Origin: CAZXNF01 sp050741255 | GTDB lineage: Bacteria; Pseudomonadota; Gammaproteobacteria; Burkholderiales; SG8-41 | Direction of reading: 5' to 3' | NCBI GenBank assembly: GCA_050741255.1 | Contig: JBOIEQ010000171.1 | Span: 1 to 8,836, forward strand | DNA length: 8,836 nt | In this document: piece after piece, positions 6,881 through 8,836 of the stretch | Layout: every line of letters begins with the position of its first letter | Numbering within the stretch: the stretch's first letter is position 1 | Position numbers and translations under genes: made by a program | The notes under the pieces: generated by a model | Database searches by the model: none | Told to the model about the DNA's origin: nothing | Seen by the model: only the letters and a program-made list of their open reading frames with translations

Positions 6881-6897
6881 CCATATACGGCTAGGAT
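6868..6897 (+). promoter_or_regulatory. Candidate sigma-70 promoter of the desaturase gene
   Basis: CTGACA (6868-6873), an 18-bp spacer, and TAGGAT (6892-6897). It lies in the 126-bp gap between mscS and the desaturase, whose first part (6835-6866) is markedly AT-rich for this genome. Expected initiation near 6904 leaves a leader of about 58 nt. A second -10-like TATATT at 6847-6852 has no -35. Confidence 0.5.
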
Positions 6898-6962
6898 CAG
6901 GCGGGATTGTCCGGTAAACTCCGCCGCAATTTCGTTCATTTCATTCACTTTTTCGGGGCGCC

Positions 6963-8126
6963 ATGTACTCAGGCCTGTTTGAACTGCCGTGGTGGGGTTA
7001 TGTGGTCTACACGCTGGTGGTGACGCACATCACCATCGCGGCGGTCACGATCTACCTGCATCGCCATTCGGCGCACCGCGCGCTCGACCTGCACCCGGTC
7101 GTCTCGCACTTCTTCCGCCTGTGGCTGTGGATGACCACGGGCATGGACACCAAGGCCTGGACCGCGATCCACCGCAAGCATCATGCCCGCTGCGAGACGG
7201 AAGAAGACCCGCACAGCCCGCAAATCCTCGGCATCAACACGCTTCTGTTCCAGGGTGCCGATCTCTACAAGCGCGCCGCCAAGGATCAGGACATCCTGGA
7301 GAAGTTCGGCCATGGCACGCCGGACGACTGGCTGGAACGCAACGTGTACCACCCGCATAGCGTGTGGGGCATCGCACTGATGATGATCATCAATTTCGCC
7401 CTGTTCGGCTTCCTCGGCATCGTGATCTGGGTCGTGCAGATGGCCTGGATCCCGATTTTTGCCGCCGGCGTGATCAACGGCATCGGCCATTACGTCGGCT
7501 ACCGCAGCTACGACGCCGAAGACGCGAGCCGCAACATCTCGCCCTGGGGCATCCTGATCGGCGGCGAGGAACTGCACAACAACCACCACGCCTACCCGAC
7601 CTCCGCCCGGCTGTCGTCGAAATGGTACGAGTTCGACATCGGTTGGCTCTATATCCGCACGCTGGAGACCATCGGGCTCGCCGAGGTACACCGGGTGGCG
7701 CCACAGGTGAAGCTCGCAGCCGCCAAAGCGGATTGCGACGCCGCCACGCTGCAGGCGGTCATCACGCACCGCTACGACGTGCTGACGCAGTACGCCCGCA
7801 CCCTCAAGGGCACCTGCGTCGACGAACTCCACAAGCTGCGCGCACGCGCGGTACGCGTGGACGGTTCGCTCCTGCGGCGTTCGCTGTCGAGCGAAACGCC
7901 CTCCCTGCAGGACGCCGAAAAGGCAGACCTGAAACAGGCGCTCGAGCACAGCAAGGTGCTGACCACCATCCACCACATGCGCGACGAACTCACCGCGCTG
8001 TGGCAACGCTCCACCGCCACCACCGACCAGTTGGTCGTGCAGTTGAACGACTGGTGCAAGCGGGCGGAAGCCAGCGGCATCTCCGCGCTGGAAAAATTCT
8101 CCAAGCGGCTGCGCAGCTACATCTGA
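6963..8126 (+). CDS. Membrane fatty-acid (acyl-CoA/acyl-lipid) desaturase with a transposase-like C-terminal extension
   Basis: Inner-membrane di-iron enzyme that introduces a double bond into acyl chains, thereby adjusting membrane fluidity. It has 387 residues. The three histidine boxes are intact: H33-x4-H38, H70-x2-HH (RKHH) and H205-x2-HH (HNNHH). The NGIGH segment with Asn172 and His176 matches the stearoyl-CoA-desaturase-type extra ligand. Hydrophobic spans lie near 10-31, 48-60, 134-158 and 161-178. The desaturase fold ends near residue 240. The remaining ~145 residues are soluble and helical, and end in LNDWCKRAEASGISALEKF, a pattern like the C-terminal part of ISL3-type transposases. 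A weak purine-rich stretch (GGGGC) precedes the ATG. Monocistronic between its own promoter and a strong terminator. Regiospecificity cannot be read from the sequence. Confidence 0.93.
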   Translation: MYSGLFELPWWGYVVYTLVVTHITIAAVTIYLHRHSAHRALDLHPVVSHFFRLWLWMTTGMDTKAWTAIHRKHHARCETEEDPHSPQILGINTLLFQGADLYKRAAKDQDILEKFGHGTPDDWLERNVYHPHSVWGIALMMIINFALFGFLGIVIWVVQMAWIPIFAAGVINGIGHYVGYRSYDAEDASRNISPWGILIGGEELHNNHHAYPTSARLSSKWYEFDIGWLYIRTLETIGLAEVHRVAPQVKLAAAKADCDAATLQAVITHRYDVLTQYARTLKGTCVDELHKLRARAVRVDGSLLRRSLSSETPSLQDAEKADLKQALEHSKVLTTIHHMRDELTALWQRSTATTDQLVVQLNDWCKRAEASGISALEKFSKRLRSYI

Positions 8127-8129
8127 TCC

Positions 8130-8158
8130 GGAAGGTCGGGAAGGTCGGGTCAGGGTCA
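8130..8158 (+). repeat. Short tandem repeats before the terminator
   Basis: Two copies of GGAAGGTCG (8130-8138, 8139-8147) are followed by an overlapping pair of GGGTCA (8147-8152, 8153-8158). They lie between the desaturase stop codon and the terminator. No function is evident; replication slippage is the simple explanation. Confidence 0.6.
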
Positions 8159-8161
8159 AAT

Positions 8162-8191
8162 AAAAAGCCCGCCAATCGGCGGGCTTTTTTT
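8162..8191. terminator. Bidirectional intrinsic terminator between the desaturase and rpmG
   Basis: A perfect 12-bp stem, AAAAAGCCCGCC (8162-8173) with GGCGGGCTTTTT (8178-8189), and a 4-base loop AATC. A run of seven T follows on the plus strand (8185-8191). On the minus strand the A-tract supplies T5 followed by ATTT. It therefore serves both convergent transcripts. It lies 35 bp past the desaturase stop and 23 bp past the rpmG stop. Confidence 0.95.
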
Positions 8192-8214
8192 CGGCTGGAA
8201 CAACCGCGCTGCGG

Positions 8215-8370
8215 TTATTTCAGCTTCGTTTCCTTGTAGATCACGTGCTTGCGGACAACCGGATCGAATTTCTTGATCTCGAGCTTGTCCGGCGTCGTGC
8301 GCTTGTTCTTGGTCGTCGTGTAGAAATGGCCGGTGCCGGCCGACGATTCGAGCTTGATCTTTTCACGCAT
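8215..8370 (-). CDS. rpmG: 50S ribosomal protein L33
   Basis: A 51-residue, Lys/Arg-rich protein of the large ribosomal subunit, located near the E site. It begins MREKIKLESSAGTGHFYTTT and has the family segments KNKRT, KLEIKKFDPVVRKHV and a final KETKLK. It lacks the CxxC pairs of zinc-binding L33, so it is the zinc-independent form. The start is clear: AAGGAG lies 8 bases upstream of ATG 8370. It is 27 bp downstream of rpmB on the same strand, the standard rpmB-rpmG operon, and ends at the shared terminator. The length matches the usual L33. Confidence 0.97.
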   Translation of the reverse strand: MREKIKLESSAGTGHFYTTTKNKRTTPDKLEIKKFDPVVRKHVIYKETKLK

Positions 8371-8397
8371 GGCGCGAACTCCTTACCGTAGAGGGGG

Positions 8398-8631
8398 CTA
8401 GATTTCGCCGCGCGCGCGCAAATCGGCGAGGACGACATCGATACCGTTCTTGTCGATGGTGCGCAGGCCGGCGGAGGTGACGCGCAGGCGCACCCAGCGG
8501 TTCTCGCTCTCGACCCAGAAGCGGCGGTATTGCAGATTGGGCAGGAAGCGACGATGCGTCTTGTTGTTCGCATGGGAAACGTGATTCCCGGTTTGCGGCT
8601 TCTTGCCGGTGACTTGGCATACGCGGGCCAT
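8398..8631 (-). CDS. rpmB: 50S ribosomal protein L28
   Basis: A 77-residue large-subunit protein, the usual size. The sequence starts MARVCQVTGKKPQTGNHVSH and continues with the family segments NNKTHRRFLPNLQ, RFWVESENRWVRLRVT and SAGLRTIDKNGID. Only one cysteine (Cys5) is present, so this is the form without the zinc CxxC. The open frame extends to an ATG at 8688, but ATG 8631 has GGAGG five bases upstream and gives the conserved N-terminus. The 8688 start would also lie upstream of the promoter's initiation site. First gene of the rpmB-rpmG operon. Confidence 0.97.
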   Translation of the reverse strand: MARVCQVTGKKPQTGNHVSHANNKTHRRFLPNLQYRRFWVESENRWVRLRVTSAGLRTIDKNGIDVVLADLRARGEI

Positions 8632-8659
8632 GGCGGCCTCCGACTTGGAAAAGCCGCGA

Positions 8660-8688
8660 ATTCTACACAGACTCAGGCACTTGCTCAA
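8660..8688 (-). promoter_or_regulatory. Sigma-70 promoter of rpmB-rpmG
   Basis: On the minus strand: -35 TTGAGC (8688-8683), a 17-bp spacer, and -10 TAGAAT (8665-8660), preceded by TGTG. This is the best promoter match in the window. Initiation near 8653 gives a leader of about 20 nt containing the GGAGG ribosome binding site. The 58 bp between this promoter and the right repeat (8689-8746) hold only a GC-rich run around CCCCGGGG; I see no gene there. Confidence 0.85.
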
Positions 8689-8746
8689 CCCGAACCGCCG
8701 ACCGCGCCAGACCGCCGCAAAGCCCCCGAAAACCCCGGGGGGAAGC

Positions 8747-8836
8747 CTAGAGCCTGTTATGGACTTAAACGTGCGCGGCGTTGAGCCAAAAGGGTCCGGA
8801 TGCTAGGCGTGAGGAGGCCGCGTAGCCCCTCTACGC
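8747..8836 (+). repeat. Right copy of the inverted dispersed repeat
   Basis: Bases 8747-8834 are the reverse-complement match of 1-88 (82 of 88 identical). Similarity begins exactly at CTAGAGCCTG and runs to the window edge, so the outer boundary is not seen. It lies upstream of the rpmB promoter and overlaps no recognised gene, unlike the left copy. It keeps the same short reading frame, giving LEPVMDLNVRGVEPKGSGC then a stop, versus LEPGMDLNVRGVEPKGPGC at the end of Hda. I do not think it is a gene here: the frame has no start context or conserved partner. Confidence 0.9.
8820..8836 (+). other. Complete hairpin at the outer end of the right repeat
   Basis: GCGTAG (8820-8825), loop CCCCT, CTACGC (8831-8836): a perfect 6-bp stem ending exactly at the last base of the window. 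The left copy has an A-T pair where this copy has the G-C pair 8822/8834, while the loop is unchanged. No T-run is visible before the window ends. Confidence 0.7.

Noticed and set aside
6661..6948. Minus-strand frame of 95 codons covering the mscS-desaturase gap, starting MNEMNEIAAEF
   Set aside because: Its second half is antisense to mscS and Arg-rich, it covers the desaturase promoter, and no proper ribosome binding site precedes it.
8603..8806. Plus-strand frame of 67 codons reading into the right repeat
   Set aside because: It is antisense to the rpmB start and promoter, has low-complexity Pro/Arg content, and ends in the repeat. Only the repeat-encoded tail is of interest.
1..8836. Defence island, prophage, CRISPR array, toxin-antitoxin or biosynthetic cluster
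   Set aside because: All confident genes are conserved housekeeping or envelope genes in a familiar betaproteobacterial order. No array-like spaced repeats, integrase, or phage genes were found.

Overview
The window is GC-rich, tightly packed chromosomal DNA from a betaproteobacterium. Gene content and order point towards the Rhodocyclales (Azoarcus/Thauera-like), but this rests on remembered synteny and protein style, not on a search. Almost everything inside is conserved housekeeping. I see no phage, CRISPR array, toxin-antitoxin pair, tRNA or rRNA, and no complete IS.

Layout. A repeat (1-88) overlaps the 3' end of hda (minus strand; regulatory inactivation of DnaA). hda diverges from a plus-strand run: purM, purN, a DUF3108 protein, a two-cysteine RNA m5C methyltransferase, a secreted phospholipase-D-type nuclease, and an MscS-family channel. 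The spacings in this run are mostly 13-14 bp or a 4-base ATGA overlap, so it is probably one operon at least from purM to the PLD gene. The exception is a GC-rich stretch of about 118 bp before the methyltransferase; mscS may also have its own -10 element. A 126-bp AT-rich gap with a plausible promoter precedes a membrane fatty-acid desaturase. The desaturase converges on the rpmB-rpmG ribosomal protein operon (minus strand), and a strong bidirectional terminator separates them. The right edge carries a second copy of the left repeat, in opposite orientation.

Working together: purM and purN supply steps 5 and 3 of purine synthesis. DUF3108, PLD, MscS and the desaturase all concern the cell envelope. 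Hda, the methyltransferase, L28 and L33 serve replication and translation.

The most unusual signals are as follows. (1) An 88-bp repeat lies in inverted orientation at both window ends, 93% identical (6 mismatches). Its hairpin shows one compensatory pair change (A-T versus G-C). The left copy supplies the last 19 residues and the stop codon of Hda. (2) The desaturase has a C-terminal extension of about 130 residues that resembles the C-terminal part of ISL3-type transposases. (3) The DUF3108 protein has a TonB-like N-terminus: one membrane helix with an SxxxH motif, then a Pro/Ala-rich linker. Start codons of hda, purM and the methyltransferase are uncertain because all appear to be non-ATG without a clear Shine-Dalgarno.
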